A stretch of 44,078 nt of DNA, taken from contig CAKSBP010000029.1 of assembly GCA_934438135.1 (NCBI GenBank), positions 1-44,078 on the forward strand, given 5' to 3'. The notes below the pieces were generated by a model. The model did no database searches. It saw only the letters and a program-made list of their open reading frames with translations, and was not told where the DNA came from. Made by a program: the position numbers and the translations under genes. This DNA comes from an uncultured Clostridium sp. (GTDB lineage Bacteria; Bacillota; Clostridia; Lachnospirales; Lachnospiraceae). Within the stretch, counting starts at the first letter, position 1, and each line of letters starts with the position of its first letter. Below, in pieces: positions 26,717 through 35,883 of this stretch.

Positions 26717-27713
26717 TATTCCAATGGAACACGAAAAAAATGTGTTCGGACAGTTTGATTCTTATGTTAAGCTGATTGAGAAAGAACTGAATGTAACGGT
26801 AGTGTCCCGAAATGGAGAGATTAAAGTAATCGGAAGTGCGGCAGGTGTTGCCAAGGCAAAGAGTGTATTTTTGAATTTAATTGAACTGTCAAAGCGAGGG
26901 AATACCATTTCGGAGCAGAATGTTTCTTACGCCTTGTCATTGAGTAAAAACGATAAGGAAAGTGCGATTGTAGAAATTGATTCTGATTTAATCTGTAATA
27001 CCATTCAGGGAAAACCGATTAAGCCAAAGACACTGGGACAGAAACAATATGTGGATCAGATTCGAAAGAAAATGATTGTGTTTGGTGTAGGACCGGCTGG
27101 AACCGGTAAAACCTATCTTGCTATGGCTATGGGAATTACTGCGTTTAAGAATGATGAAGTAAGCAGGATTATTTTAACAAGACCTGCCATTGAAGCTGGT
27201 GAAAAACTTGGTTTCCTGCCAGGAGATTTACAGAGTAAGGTTGATCCGTATTTAAGACCATTGTATGATGCACTGTATCAGATTATGGGACCGGACAGTT
27301 ATGCAAAAAATATGGAAAAAGGTCTGATTGAGGTAGCACCTCTTGCCTACATGCGAGGACGTACACTGGATAATGCGTTTATTATTCTGGATGAAGCACA
27401 GAATACGACGCCAGCCCAGATGAAAATGTTCTTAACGAGAATTGGTTTTGGTTCGAAAGTTGTTATTACGGGCGACCTTTCCCAGAAAGATTTGGCACCA
27501 GGTCAGAAGTCTGGTCTGGATCAAGCATTAAAAGTATTAAGCAAAGTAGATGAGATTGGTTTTTCTTATCTGACCAGTCAGGACGTTGTCCGTCATCCTC
27601 TTGTACAAAAGATTGTGAAGGCGTACGATGCATACGAAGCAAGGACAAATAAAGGCGGAAAAAGGAACAAAGAGGGAAAAGAGCGTACAATAAGAAAAAA
27701 CCGTGAAAAATAG
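26691..27713 (+). CDS. phoH: PhoH family ATPase
   Basis: A 340-residue cytosolic P-loop ATPase of the PhoH type. An N-terminal KH-like RNA-binding segment (VTVVSRNGEIKVIG) precedes Walker A GPAGTGKTYLAMA and Walker B FIILDEAQNTTPAQMKMFLT, then VITGDLSQKDLAPGQKSGL. The start at 26691 is chosen because GGAGG (26673-26677) precedes it and MSIVETILDIP fits the family; the upstream in-frame ATG at 26661 lies before that site. Its place before the PgpH-position gene and ybeY matches the Bacillus yqfE-yqfF-yqfG order. Proposed roles are in RNA metabolism. Confidence 0.92.
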   Translation: MSIVETILDIPMEHEKNVFGQFDSYVKLIEKELNVTVVSRNGEIKVIGSAAGVAKAKSVFLNLIELSKRGNTISEQNVSYALSLSKNDKESAIVEIDSDLICNTIQGKPIKPKTLGQKQYVDQIRKKMIVFGVGPAGTGKTYLAMAMGITAFKNDEVSRIILTRPAIEAGEKLGFLPGDLQSKVDPYLRPLYDALYQIMGPDSYAKNMEKGLIEVAPLAYMRGRTLDNAFIILDEAQNTTPAQMKMFLTRIGFGSKVVITGDLSQKDLAPGQKSGLDQALKVLSKVDEIGFSYLTSQDVVRHPLVQKIVKAYDAYEARTNKGGKRNKEGKERTIRKNREK

Positions 27714-27748
27714 GAAAAATGAAATAGAAAGAAGAACTGTTTTAAATT

Positions 27749-28960
27749 ATGAATGAGATAGAAAAGAAAAGCAGGGTGGATTTGTCCCCCTGTATTCGCT
27801 TTGTAGTTGTAATCAGTGCATTGGTGCTGTTAGGAGGAATTGCTGGAAAACTGTTTTTTGGAGTGACTGGAACACAGGCTGCAAAAATTATTTTCTGGAA
27901 CATTGAATATTTTTTTGTATTTGCCCTATCCTTAGAAATATATGGATGTTCTGGAAACTTTGAAGGAAAGAAGCTTCCTTTGACGCTGTTATGCTATTTC
28001 GGCTCATTTCTCATGGTCATAGTATCAAGGGAAGTGATGGTTTTGAATTTCTGGATGGCAGGAACCCTGTTATTGGGGCTGTATCTTCATCCATATATGG
28101 GAACGGCATTTCAATTGATTTTATCCGTGACATACTGTATGGTAAATGGATTTGGGATGGATTCCTTTGTCTGTGTATTTACCCTTGGAGCATTGTGTAT
28201 TTTCCTTAGCAGGTTTATGAATAGGCTTTTAAATATTTTGTTTATTCTTTTAATACTGCTGACAACCAATGGTGCTTTTATGCTGATACAGAATAATTTT
28301 GAAATCAGTTATTCGAGCAAAATCTGGATGGAATTAGTCAGCACAGCATTGTTGGTTATATTGGTCTATGCCGTGCAGACAGAATTTGCAGCAGTAACAG
28401 AGCAGACAGAAGAGAAAAAAACAGAGCCTTTGCTTGGAAAAATCAAAAAGAAGAAAGAAGAACGGAAAATTGTATTCCGGGAAGAAGAAGCAGTCACAGA
28501 GGAAATTAAGCAGTTCTCCTATCCGCTGTTTAAACATTGCAGAGAAATTGCGGAACTGTCAAAAGGTGCGGCAAAAGTGGTTGGAGCCAATGCGGAACTT
28601 GCACGAATCGGTGGGCTTTATCATGAATATGGAAGGGTCCATGGTGGAAGATACGTGGAAGAGGGGGTGAAAATGCTTAGAAAGCATCAGGTGCCAAAGG
28701 AAATACGAAAAGTTGTGGAAGAGCATAATATTAACTACAAGATGCCGACTTCCAGAGAAGCAGTTGTAGTCATGTTGAGTGACAGCATTGTATCTACGAT
28801 TAAGTATTTAGAAAAGAGACAGGAAAATGTGCCTGTAGATAAAGTGGTAGAGTCCATTTTTAACAAGAGAATGGAAGTCGGTGTATTTTCCAGCAATCAA
28901 ATGTCAAAAGAAGAAATAGAACGGTTGAAACAGTATTATTTTAATACTGTGAAAAAATAA
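27749..28960 (+). CDS. Short PgpH-like membrane protein with degenerate HD domain
   Basis: It occupies the place of pgpH (c-di-AMP phosphodiesterase) between phoH and ybeY but has only 403 residues against about 700. The N-terminal half (residues about 18-210) is a run of about seven membrane helices; the extracellular 7TMR-HDED domain is missing. The C-terminal HD-like domain (255-400) keeps H263, H292, H326 and D345, but the HD aspartate is E293, the SHV histidine position is Y302, the second His of HH is N327, and the stretch after HD is shortened. It is probably a non-catalytic or altered derivative. The ATG has only a weak AGAAAGAAG site in front. Confidence 0.75.
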   Translation: MNEIEKKSRVDLSPCIRFVVVISALVLLGGIAGKLFFGVTGTQAAKIIFWNIEYFFVFALSLEIYGCSGNFEGKKLPLTLLCYFGSFLMVIVSREVMVLNFWMAGTLLLGLYLHPYMGTAFQLILSVTYCMVNGFGMDSFVCVFTLGALCIFLSRFMNRLLNILFILLILLTTNGAFMLIQNNFEISYSSKIWMELVSTALLVILVYAVQTEFAAVTEQTEEKKTEPLLGKIKKKKEERKIVFREEEAVTEEIKQFSYPLFKHCREIAELSKGAAKVVGANAELARIGGLYHEYGRVHGGRYVEEGVKMLRKHQVPKEIRKVVEEHNINYKMPTSREAVVVMLSDSIVSTIKYLEKRQENVPVDKVVESIFNKRMEVGVFSSNQMSKEEIERLKQYYFNTVKK

Positions 28961-29026
28961 TTAGAAACGAAAGCAGAGGCATTCCGGACTTTGTGCGGGA
29001 ATGCAGGCAGACCTGGAGGCAGAAAG

Positions 29027-29536
29027 ATGACAATAAACATTGAATATGAAACAGAGAAGAAGTTAGACATTCCATATGAAGAGATTATTCATAAAGTAGT
29101 AAATGAAGCACTGGATTACGTTGACTGTCCTTATGAGGCAGAGGTAAACATTATGCTGACTGATAACGAAGACATTCATCAGATTAATTTAGAAACCAGA
29201 GAAATTGATCGTCCAACTGATGTCTTATCTTTCCCAATGACACAATATGAGGTGCCGGCAGATTTTGAAGAACTGGAAGAAACATCATTTGACAGTTTTA
29301 ATCCTGAAACTGGTGAATTATTACTGGGCGATATTGTAATCTCAGTGGATAAAGTCAAAGAACAGGCAGAGTCTTATGGACATAGCAGAGAAAGAGAACT
29401 GGGATTTTTAGTTGCACATAGTATGCTTCATTTAGTGGGGTACGATCATATGGTGGATGACGAAAGAGTAGTTATGGAACAAAAACAGGAAGAAATTCTT
29501 AAGAGATGTCATATTACACGAAACAGGTCAGAGTAA
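29027..29536 (+). CDS. ybeY: Endoribonuclease YbeY
   Basis: A zinc-dependent single-strand RNase needed for 16S rRNA 3'-end maturation and 70S quality control. The metal motif is AHSMLHLVGYDHMVDDE (HxxxHxxGYDH), preceded by REIDRPTDVLSFP, both diagnostic. From the ATG at 29027 the protein has 169 residues. GGAGG (29015-29019) decides this start over the in-frame TTG at 28991. It completes the conserved phoH-pgpH-ybeY order. Confidence 0.95.
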   Translation: MTINIEYETEKKLDIPYEEIIHKVVNEALDYVDCPYEAEVNIMLTDNEDIHQINLETREIDRPTDVLSFPMTQYEVPADFEELEETSFDSFNPETGELLLGDIVISVDKVKEQAESYGHSRERELGFLVAHSMLHLVGYDHMVDDERVVMEQKQEEILKRCHITRNRSE

Positions 29537-29571
29537 AACGGCTTTCGTTTTGAGAGGATTGGAGTAGAGGA

Positions 29572-30660
29572 ATGAATAAGAAAATCAAGGCTGCCATTGT
29601 GCTGGTTTTATTTGCAGTGGCGTTATCAGGCTGTAAGAAGGAACAGAAGGATACTGACGTAATAATTCCCTTACAGGAAACAGAAGAGGTAGAGACGAAA
29701 GAACCTTCTATGGAGCCGGAAGCTACAAAAGAAGTGGAAACTCATAAAGGAAAAGCCCAAAGTACATTAACTGGTGAGTGGATAAAGAAGTCTTTGACGA
29801 AGAAACGTCCATATGCCATTATGATAAACAATATTCTGGCAGCAAATCCACAGAGTGGAACTTCCCAGGCATCTATTTTATATGAGGCAGTTGTGGAAGG
29901 TGGCATTACTAGAATGATGGGGATTTTTGAGGACTTTGATGCAGAACGTATTGGCTCTACAAGAAGTGCTAGACATTACTTTGTCAGTTTCGCAGACGAA
30001 TACGATGCAATTTATGTTCATTTTGGACAGACTAAATATGCAGATGCAAAAATTTCTGAATTGAGAGTGGATAATTTAAGTGGACTTTCTGCCATTGGTT
30101 CTACGGTATTTTACCGGGATAACAGCATCAAGGCACCACACAATGCATTTGCAAGTTATGATGGAGTTATAAAGGGAACCAAACAGCTTGGTTATCGTAC
30201 TAGACTTCGGAAAAATGTAAATACATTTGACTTTTATGAGGATAATACAGATATTCAAGGAAAAACAGCAGATAAAGTAATACTTGGTTTTTCAAATTAT
30301 ACATCACCATACTTTACGTACAATAAAAAGACAGGGCTTTATGACCGTTATCAGTTTGGTGGAGCCCATATAGATAAAGCAGCTGGAAAACAGCTTTCTT
30401 TCCAAAATATTATCATCCAGATCGTAAATGAATGGGATATTGATAAAAATGGTTATCAGACCATGGATATTGAGCATGCATCTGGAAAGGGGTATTATAT
30501 TACCAATGGAAAAGCAGAAGAAATTACATGGGAGAAGAACGAATCGGATAAGACAAGGACGTATTACGGAGCGGATGGAAAGAAACTTACGATGAATCCA
30601 GGTAAGACGTATATTGCCATTTATCCAAAAAAACGTCTGTCTAAACTTTCGATTTCGTAG
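29572..30660 (+). CDS. DUF3048 (YerB-like) lipoprotein
   Basis: A 362-residue exported lipoprotein. The signal peptide ends in the lipobox LSGC with the lipidated Cys at position 21, followed by a Glu/Thr-rich linker. Two DUF3048 modules follow: YAIMINNILAANPQSGTSQA, VEGGITRMMGIFEDF, IGSTRSARHYFVSFADEYDA and APHNAFASYDGV in the first, and DKVILGFSNYTSPYFTYN to the end (GKTYIAIYPKK) in the second. Bacillus YerB is of this type and its function is not established. Its location outside the membrane is inferred from the lipobox. Confidence 0.88.
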   Translation: MNKKIKAAIVLVLFAVALSGCKKEQKDTDVIIPLQETEEVETKEPSMEPEATKEVETHKGKAQSTLTGEWIKKSLTKKRPYAIMINNILAANPQSGTSQASILYEAVVEGGITRMMGIFEDFDAERIGSTRSARHYFVSFADEYDAIYVHFGQTKYADAKISELRVDNLSGLSAIGSTVFYRDNSIKAPHNAFASYDGVIKGTKQLGYRTRLRKNVNTFDFYEDNTDIQGKTADKVILGFSNYTSPYFTYNKKTGLYDRYQFGGAHIDKAAGKQLSFQNIIIQIVNEWDIDKNGYQTMDIEHASGKGYYITNGKAEEITWEKNESDKTRTYYGADGKKLTMNPGKTYIAIYPKKRLSKLSIS

Positions 30661-30695
30661 GAAATCATCCCGGCGGGGAATAACAGGAGGTTACC

Positions 30696-32330
30696 ATGGA
30701 TACAGTTAGAAAATCAGAACGTTTTTTAGTGCAGGGAAGCATCCTGGCGGGAGCCTCTATCCTTGTCCGAATGATTGGAATTCTGTACCGGATTCCGATG
30801 GCGAACATTCTTGGGACAGAAGGAAACGGTATTTATTCAGTATCATTTAATATTTACAATTTGATTTTAATTTTATTTTCCTATAGTCTGCCAATGGCAG
30901 TATCGAAGCTGGTTGCGGCAAAGAATATAAGCCGTCAATACCGGAATGCAAATCAAGTTTTTCGCTGTGCACTTGTGCTGGCGGTTATCGTCGGCGGAGT
31001 GGCAGCACTCTTTTTATATTTTGGTTCAGGCTTTCTGGCAGCATTTTATAAGATGCCAGGAGCTGAAAAGCCCTTAAGAATTCTAGCACCAGCCACCTTT
31101 ATTGCTGGCATGCTTGGTGTATTTCGAGGATTTTATGAGGGAAAAAATACCATGATTCCAACAGCATTTTCTCAGATTTTGGAGCAGATTGTCAATGCAG
31201 CTGTCAGTATTTATGCAGCATATATCTTTATGGAAGCACATAGTCTTTCTGAAGAAATCAGTGCTTATGGAGCCGCAGGGGGTACTATGGGAACACTGAT
31301 GGGGGCAGGGGCAGCTCTTTTATTTCTTGTATTGTTATATGTCTGGCATCGTCCGATTCTTATGAAACAGCAGAAGCGTGATCGGAGTGGAAGCTGGATG
31401 GAAACGAGAGATATTTATAAACTGCTGGTGGTTACCATTACACAGATTCTGTTAAGCCAGACCGTGTATCAGATTAGTGCAATTGTGGATGATGCGGTAT
31501 TTTCTAACATTCTTGACTGGAAAGGTGTTGCGGATAATGTGAAATCGACATTGCTTGGTGTGTACACAGCTCAGTATAAGTTATTGCTGATGCTTCCGAT
31601 TTCTATTTCATCTGCTATTTCTGCTTCTGTCGTGCCAAGTATTGTTTCTTCCCTCCAGATAAAACAATATGATGTGGTACGAAAGCAGGTGGCATCTTCG
31701 ATGAAATTTAATATGGTTATTGCATTGCCAAGCATGACAGGGCTGATGGCACTGGCATATCCGATTATGCGTACCTTGTTTCAAAAACTGCCGGAATACT
31801 GGGGGCTTTCAGCCAGCCTTTTATTCTGGGGAGCTTCTGCGATAGTATTTTATGCGTTATCCATAACGACCAGTGGAATTTTACAGGGAATTAATCGGGT
31901 GAGCCGGTCGGTTTGGAATTCCTTTATTTCTCTGCTGATTCACATTCCATTGCTTGCAGTGCTGCTTTGGCTGACGAATCTAGGAGTTTACACACTGGTT
32001 ATTGGAAATATAACCTTCCCAATGGTGGTATCGATACTGAACTGGCGGGATGTCTCCAAAGAACTTTACTATAAGCAGGAAATACGAAAGACTTTTCTTC
32101 TGCCATTTCTGGCTTCCGTCGTTATGGGTGGAGGGACCTTTCTTGTTTATCAGCTTTTGTTCTGGATGATGCAAAGCTATCTTGTTTCAATGGTGCTGTC
32201 TATAGTGGCAGCAGTGGCTGGTTATTTTGTGCTGATTCTAAAACTACAGATATTTGAAAAGGAAGAATTCGAAATGCTGCCATTTGGACGGACATTTTAT
32301 CAGATCGGAAGACGTCTGAGCCTGATTTAA
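30696..32330 (+). CDS. SpoVB/MurJ-type polysaccharide flippase (MOP superfamily)
   Basis: A 544-residue membrane protein with about 14 predicted transmembrane helices. It starts FLVQGSILAGASILVRMIG followed by LYRIPMANILGTEGNGIYS, the signature of the SpoVB/YtgP/MurJ branch of lipid-linked oligosaccharide flippases, and continues YSLPMAVSKLVA, LGVFRGFYEGKNTMIPTAFS and ISSAISASVVPSI. Such proteins move lipid II-like precursors to the outer membrane face; SpoVB acts in spore cortex synthesis. AGGAGG precedes the ATG. SpoVB, YtgP (MurJ) or a paralogue cannot be separated by eye. Confidence 0.88.
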   Translation: MDTVRKSERFLVQGSILAGASILVRMIGILYRIPMANILGTEGNGIYSVSFNIYNLILILFSYSLPMAVSKLVAAKNISRQYRNANQVFRCALVLAVIVGGVAALFLYFGSGFLAAFYKMPGAEKPLRILAPATFIAGMLGVFRGFYEGKNTMIPTAFSQILEQIVNAAVSIYAAYIFMEAHSLSEEISAYGAAGGTMGTLMGAGAALLFLVLLYVWHRPILMKQQKRDRSGSWMETRDIYKLLVVTITQILLSQTVYQISAIVDDAVFSNILDWKGVADNVKSTLLGVYTAQYKLLLMLPISISSAISASVVPSIVSSLQIKQYDVVRKQVASSMKFNMVIALPSMTGLMALAYPIMRTLFQKLPEYWGLSASLLFWGASAIVFYALSITTSGILQGINRVSRSVWNSFISLLIHIPLLAVLLWLTNLGVYTLVIGNITFPMVVSILNWRDVSKELYYKQEIRKTFLLPFLASVVMGGGTFLVYQLLFWMMQSYLVSMVLSIVAAVAGYFVLILKLQIFEKEEFEMLPFGRTFYQIGRRLSLI

Positions 32331-32444
32331 AGGATTTATTGGAATGTGCGTATAAAATAGATATATATGGAAATAATAAGGGTGGAAAATAAGATTGACA
32401 GGAACGATTTTTGTTATAAAATGGTAAGGAATGGAGGGTTCCGG

Positions 32445-33071
32445 ATGAAAAAAGTCACGATTTATTCCATCTGTGTAGCGGGACTGATTATTATGATGTC
32501 AGCCTGTTATTATTTCAGCTATGAACATGCACTTCATGATTTTAGTAAGGATACGACGAAACAGAAAAAGAGCCAGGTCAGTGTAGAATTGCAGAAAGAA
32601 GCCGAAGAAGCAGGAAGGCACAATGAAAATACAGTATCGCCAGATGCAAAGTATACGCTTCAGATTTATGATATGGCAACGGATAAGACCACATCCAGGC
32701 AGGAAAATATTCCGAATGCAATGGTTGGGTTAAACAGATCACAAGTTATTGACTATCTGAATGATTATATGCAGGATATTCCAATTTCAGAATATAATAA
32801 AGGACTGGTCTCCTTTAATTTGGAGAGCTTTGCAAACGATAAGGTTGTTGTGAAGAAAACGTATAATAGTCAGGCGATTGTTTACAAATATTATCTTCAG
32901 AACTGTGATGATGAGGTTGTTGTTTATTATAGCGATAAGAAAACAGTGTATGAAAATACAGGGATTTCTGTTTCTTCTCTTCCGGAAGAGGATCAGGCAC
33001 AACTTAAATATGGTGTTTATATAAAAGATGATAAGGAACTTGCCAGTACGTTGGAAAGTTATACAAGCTAA
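32445..33071 (+). CDS. BofC C-terminal-domain-like membrane-anchored protein
   Basis: A 208-residue protein with one N-terminal membrane anchor (residues about 5-24) and an extracytoplasmic region. Its end, DDEVVVYYSDKKTVYENTGI followed by SVSSLPEEDQAQLKYGVYIKDDKELASTLESY, follows the BofC C-terminal domain pattern (VYDG, TxI, LPxxD, L..GI.v, L...LE). BofC in Bacillus inhibits SpoIVB during sigma-K checkpoint signalling. The ATG at 32445 is chosen for GGAGGG at 32433-32438; the open frame begins earlier but has no such site. Family resemblance is moderate and function is not shown. Confidence 0.65.
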   Translation: MKKVTIYSICVAGLIIMMSACYYFSYEHALHDFSKDTTKQKKSQVSVELQKEAEEAGRHNENTVSPDAKYTLQIYDMATDKTTSRQENIPNAMVGLNRSQVIDYLNDYMQDIPISEYNKGLVSFNLESFANDKVVVKKTYNSQAIVYKYYLQNCDDEVVVYYSDKKTVYENTGISVSSLPEEDQAQLKYGVYIKDDKELASTLESYTS

Positions 33072-33099
33072 GGTTCACGAAAGTGAGTCTTAGCTTTTT
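33065..33099 (+). terminator. Intrinsic terminator overlapping the BofC-like stop codon
   Basis: AGCTAAG and TTCAC pair with GTGAG and CTTAGCT around a GAAA loop, followed by TTTTT. The 5' arm contains the TAA stop. Confidence 0.88.
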
Positions 33100-33167
33100 A
33101 ATGTAAGACGGTGTGACATATATTTTGAAATACTGAACTTGAAAAAAATTTTTTAGTAAGAAAACTT

Positions 33168-33196
33168 TTGACGTAGACAACAAATTGTTTTATTAT
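33168..33196 (+). promoter_or_regulatory. Promoter of the AAA/DUF4143 ATPase gene
   Basis: TTGACG (33168-33173) and TATTAT (33191-33196) are 17 bp apart, 46 bp upstream of the ATG. A second TATAAT lies closer to the gene but lacks a -35 partner. Confidence 0.6.
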
Positions 33197-33241
33197 TAAA
33201 ATACACAATGAATTATAATAGACAACTAGGGAGAGACTAAA

Positions 33242-34480
33242 ATGTACGAAAGAGAACAATATATTAGGAAAATTGAGAAATTTATAGATAAGCCAGTAAT
33301 TAAAGTTATTTCAGGACCGAAGAGAACAGGAAAGTCAACACTTTTAAGTTTTGTATATAACAGGCTGATTGAGCATGGGATTCAGAAAGAAGATATTATT
33401 CAGGTGAATTTTGAATATTACCAGTATGATGGTCTTCGCTATCAGCAGTCTTTGTATCGCTATATTTGTGATTTAGCGAAGAAAAATAAACGAAAAATAT
33501 ATATATTAATAGATGAAGTGCAGGAAGTGGAACAGTGGGAACAGGTTGCAATTAAATTTATGCAGGAAGTAGAATGTGATTTGTACGTAACTGGTTCGGT
33601 TGGCACGAAGATGATACCGGAACTAGAGGGAAAGTGCGTGGTTATTCCAATGTATACGCTTTCTTTTGCTGAATATCTGGATTTTCTTCAGATAGATGCA
33701 ATGGGTGCCGGTTATAAAGAAATCCTTCATGACAGTATGTTTGAAAATTACATGAAATTTGGAGGATATCCAGGAGTTCATACTATGGTCGCGGATGAAC
33801 ATATGATTAAACAGTATATCCGCGGAATTTATTCCTATGCGATGCTTAAAGATATTGTTCAGAGAAACGATATCCGTGATACGATACTTTTGGAAAAAAT
33901 TGCATTTTTTCTGGCCTGGCATGTAGGAGATATTATGTCACCTAAGAAGGTTGCAGATATTTTAAAGAGTCAAGGCAATAAGGCAGGTGTGGAAACAGTT
34001 TACCATTATATTGAAGCATTGATGAAAGGAATGGCATTTTATAAGGTGTCACGTTTTGATATCAAAAAGAATCGTGAAATGAGTACGCTGGAAAAATATT
34101 ATTTATGTGATAATGGATTCTGGTATGGTCTGCTTGGAAGACCGTCTTCTAATGTAAATGGAATGCTGGAAAATGTAGTTTATCTGGAACTTCTGCGCCG
34201 AGGTTATGAAGTTTATACTGGAAAATACGGAAGCTGGGAAATTGACTTTGTTGCTATGAGGGATGATGAGGTAATGTATATTCAAACAGTACCATATCTG
34301 GAAAATGAAATGATTGTGAGCCAGGAATTTGGTGTATTGAAGAGTATGCAGGAACCTGGAAGAAAAATTGTGATTTCCATGGACGGACAGTTTTCTGAAG
34401 CATCAGGAGATGTGGAGTGGATGAATATCTGTGATTTTCTTTTGGAACAGAGAAGGCGGGAAATGGAACTGGAAGCATAA
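33242..34480 (+). CDS. AAA-14/DUF4143 family ATPase
   Basis: A 412-residue P-loop protein of the AAA_14 plus DUF4143 group. Walker A is SGPKRTGKST (residues 24-33), Walker B is IYILIDEVQEVEQWE with the following sensor region DLYVTGSVGTKMIPELEG. A winged-helix-like middle is followed by a C-terminal nuclease-fold-like part, EVYTGKYGSWEIDFVA then VMYIQTVPYL, in which the usual ExK is replaced by QTV, so nuclease activity is doubtful. GGGAGAG precedes the ATG. It has its own promoter and terminator and no functional link with its neighbours; such genes are common, sporadic accessory genes of unknown role. Confidence 0.82.
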   Translation: MYEREQYIRKIEKFIDKPVIKVISGPKRTGKSTLLSFVYNRLIEHGIQKEDIIQVNFEYYQYDGLRYQQSLYRYICDLAKKNKRKIYILIDEVQEVEQWEQVAIKFMQEVECDLYVTGSVGTKMIPELEGKCVVIPMYTLSFAEYLDFLQIDAMGAGYKEILHDSMFENYMKFGGYPGVHTMVADEHMIKQYIRGIYSYAMLKDIVQRNDIRDTILLEKIAFFLAWHVGDIMSPKKVADILKSQGNKAGVETVYHYIEALMKGMAFYKVSRFDIKKNREMSTLEKYYLCDNGFWYGLLGRPSSNVNGMLENVVYLELLRRGYEVYTGKYGSWEIDFVAMRDDEVMYIQTVPYLENEMIVSQEFGVLKSMQEPGRKIVISMDGQFSEASGDVEWMNICDFLLEQRRREMELEA

Positions 34481-34486
34481 AGAAAG

Positions 34487-34520
34487 GAAGGGAATGGCTG
34501 AGGCTGTTCCTTCTTTTTTT
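34487..34520 (+). terminator. Intrinsic terminator after the AAA/DUF4143 gene
   Basis: GAAGGGAATGGC pairs imperfectly with GCTGTTCCTTC around TGAG, followed by seven T. Confidence 0.85.
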
Positions 34521-34623
34521 GCCTTCCACTTGCAATCTTTGTAACTTATGGTTACAATAAAACAGATAGAATGCATACAATATGTCATTTTAGAATAGGA
34601 ACAAATACAGGACGGATGAATAT

Positions 34624-35847
34624 ATGAATATAGATGTAGTAGTGGCCGGCGGTGGCGCAGCTGGAATGATGGCGGCCATCGCCTGTAAAAAACAGGGCAG
34701 TCAGGTGCTGATTCTGGAAAAGAAAGAACGGATTGGAAAAAAGATTCTTGCAACGGGAAATGGAAAATGTAATTTTACCAATCGTTTTCAGGATGCCAGT
34801 TGTTACCGAAGCGACAATGAAGGCTTTCCGACGTATGCGCTGGAGCAGTTTACGGCAGAGGATGCCATAGCATTTTTTGAAGACCTTGGAGTGATTTCCA
34901 AGGAAAAGAATGGTTATATGTATCCCTATTCAGGACAGGCTGCCACGATTTTAGATGCACTTCGCTTTGAGTTAGAACGCCTTGGGGTGAAGAGTATCCT
35001 TGGAGCAGAGATTTCTAAAATAAAAAGGGAAAAGGGAGGATTTTTGGTAAAATACGGAGAGAAAGCTGTCTTCTGCAAAAAACTGATTCTTACAGCTGGC
35101 GGAAAGGCTTCACCAGTACAGGGTTCTGATGGAAGTGGTTTTCGACTGGCAAAAAACCTTGGTCATTCCATTACATCTCTTAGCCCGGCCCTAACCGGAT
35201 TAAAGGCCTCAGATGACTTCTGTAAAGCCCTTGGCGGCGTGCGTAATGACTCTACCGTGTCTCTTTTTATTGACGGAAAGTTCTGTATGAAGGATACGGG
35301 AGAACTTCAGCTGGTGCAGTATGGAATTTCCGGAATTCCAGTATTCCAGATTTGCCGTTATGCAGGAAAGGCACTTTTGAAAAAAAGAGTGGTTACGGTA
35401 GAAGTGGATTTCTTCCCAGGAATCGGTGGAAAAGAATTAGAGAAAAACCTGCTTGAGAGAAAGAAGAAGTTCGGATTAAATCAGGCAGAGGAAGCATTGA
35501 ATGGTTTACTGAATAAAAAGATTATGCTCGTCTTAATGAAAGAATGTGGCATAAAAGCTACTCAGAAGATGAAAGATATTTCTGAGGAGAAACTGAAAGC
35601 CATGTGTTTCAAAATGAAACAGCTTATCTTTCATATTACAGATACCAATGGGTTTGAAAATGCCCAGGTCTGTGCAGGCGGGATTGATACCACAGAAGTA
35701 GAACCAGAAACTATGGAATCTAAACTGGTTAAAAATTTATATTTTGCCGGAGAAATTCTGGATGTAGATGGAATCTGCGGCGGCTACAATTTACAGTGGG
35801 CGTGGTCCAGCGGACGTCTGGCAGGAATCAGTGCCGGTAGAAAATAA
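34624..35847 (+). CDS. HI0933/BaiN-like flavoprotein
   Basis: A 407-residue FAD-dependent oxidoreductase. The N-terminal dinucleotide-binding loop is VAGGGAAGMMAAI, followed by IGKKILATGNGKCNFTN, the second FAD motif LTAGGKASPVQGSDGSGF, and the C-terminal closing motif AGEILDVDGICGGYNLQWAW with SSGRLAG. This is the HI0933 family that includes BaiN, reported in bile-acid dehydroxylation, but most members have unknown substrates. The ATG has only a weak GGACGG site upstream. A second flavoprotein gene follows by 36 bp. Confidence 0.88.
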   Translation: MNIDVVVAGGGAAGMMAAIACKKQGSQVLILEKKERIGKKILATGNGKCNFTNRFQDASCYRSDNEGFPTYALEQFTAEDAIAFFEDLGVISKEKNGYMYPYSGQAATILDALRFELERLGVKSILGAEISKIKREKGGFLVKYGEKAVFCKKLILTAGGKASPVQGSDGSGFRLAKNLGHSITSLSPALTGLKASDDFCKALGGVRNDSTVSLFIDGKFCMKDTGELQLVQYGISGIPVFQICRYAGKALLKKRVVTVEVDFFPGIGGKELEKNLLERKKKFGLNQAEEALNGLLNKKIMLVLMKECGIKATQKMKDISEEKLKAMCFKMKQLIFHITDTNGFENAQVCAGGIDTTEVEPETMESKLVKNLYFAGEILDVDGICGGYNLQWAWSSGRLAGISAGRK

Positions 35848-35883
35848 GCAGCATGGGGCGAAAACGATTAGTTAGGAGAAAAC

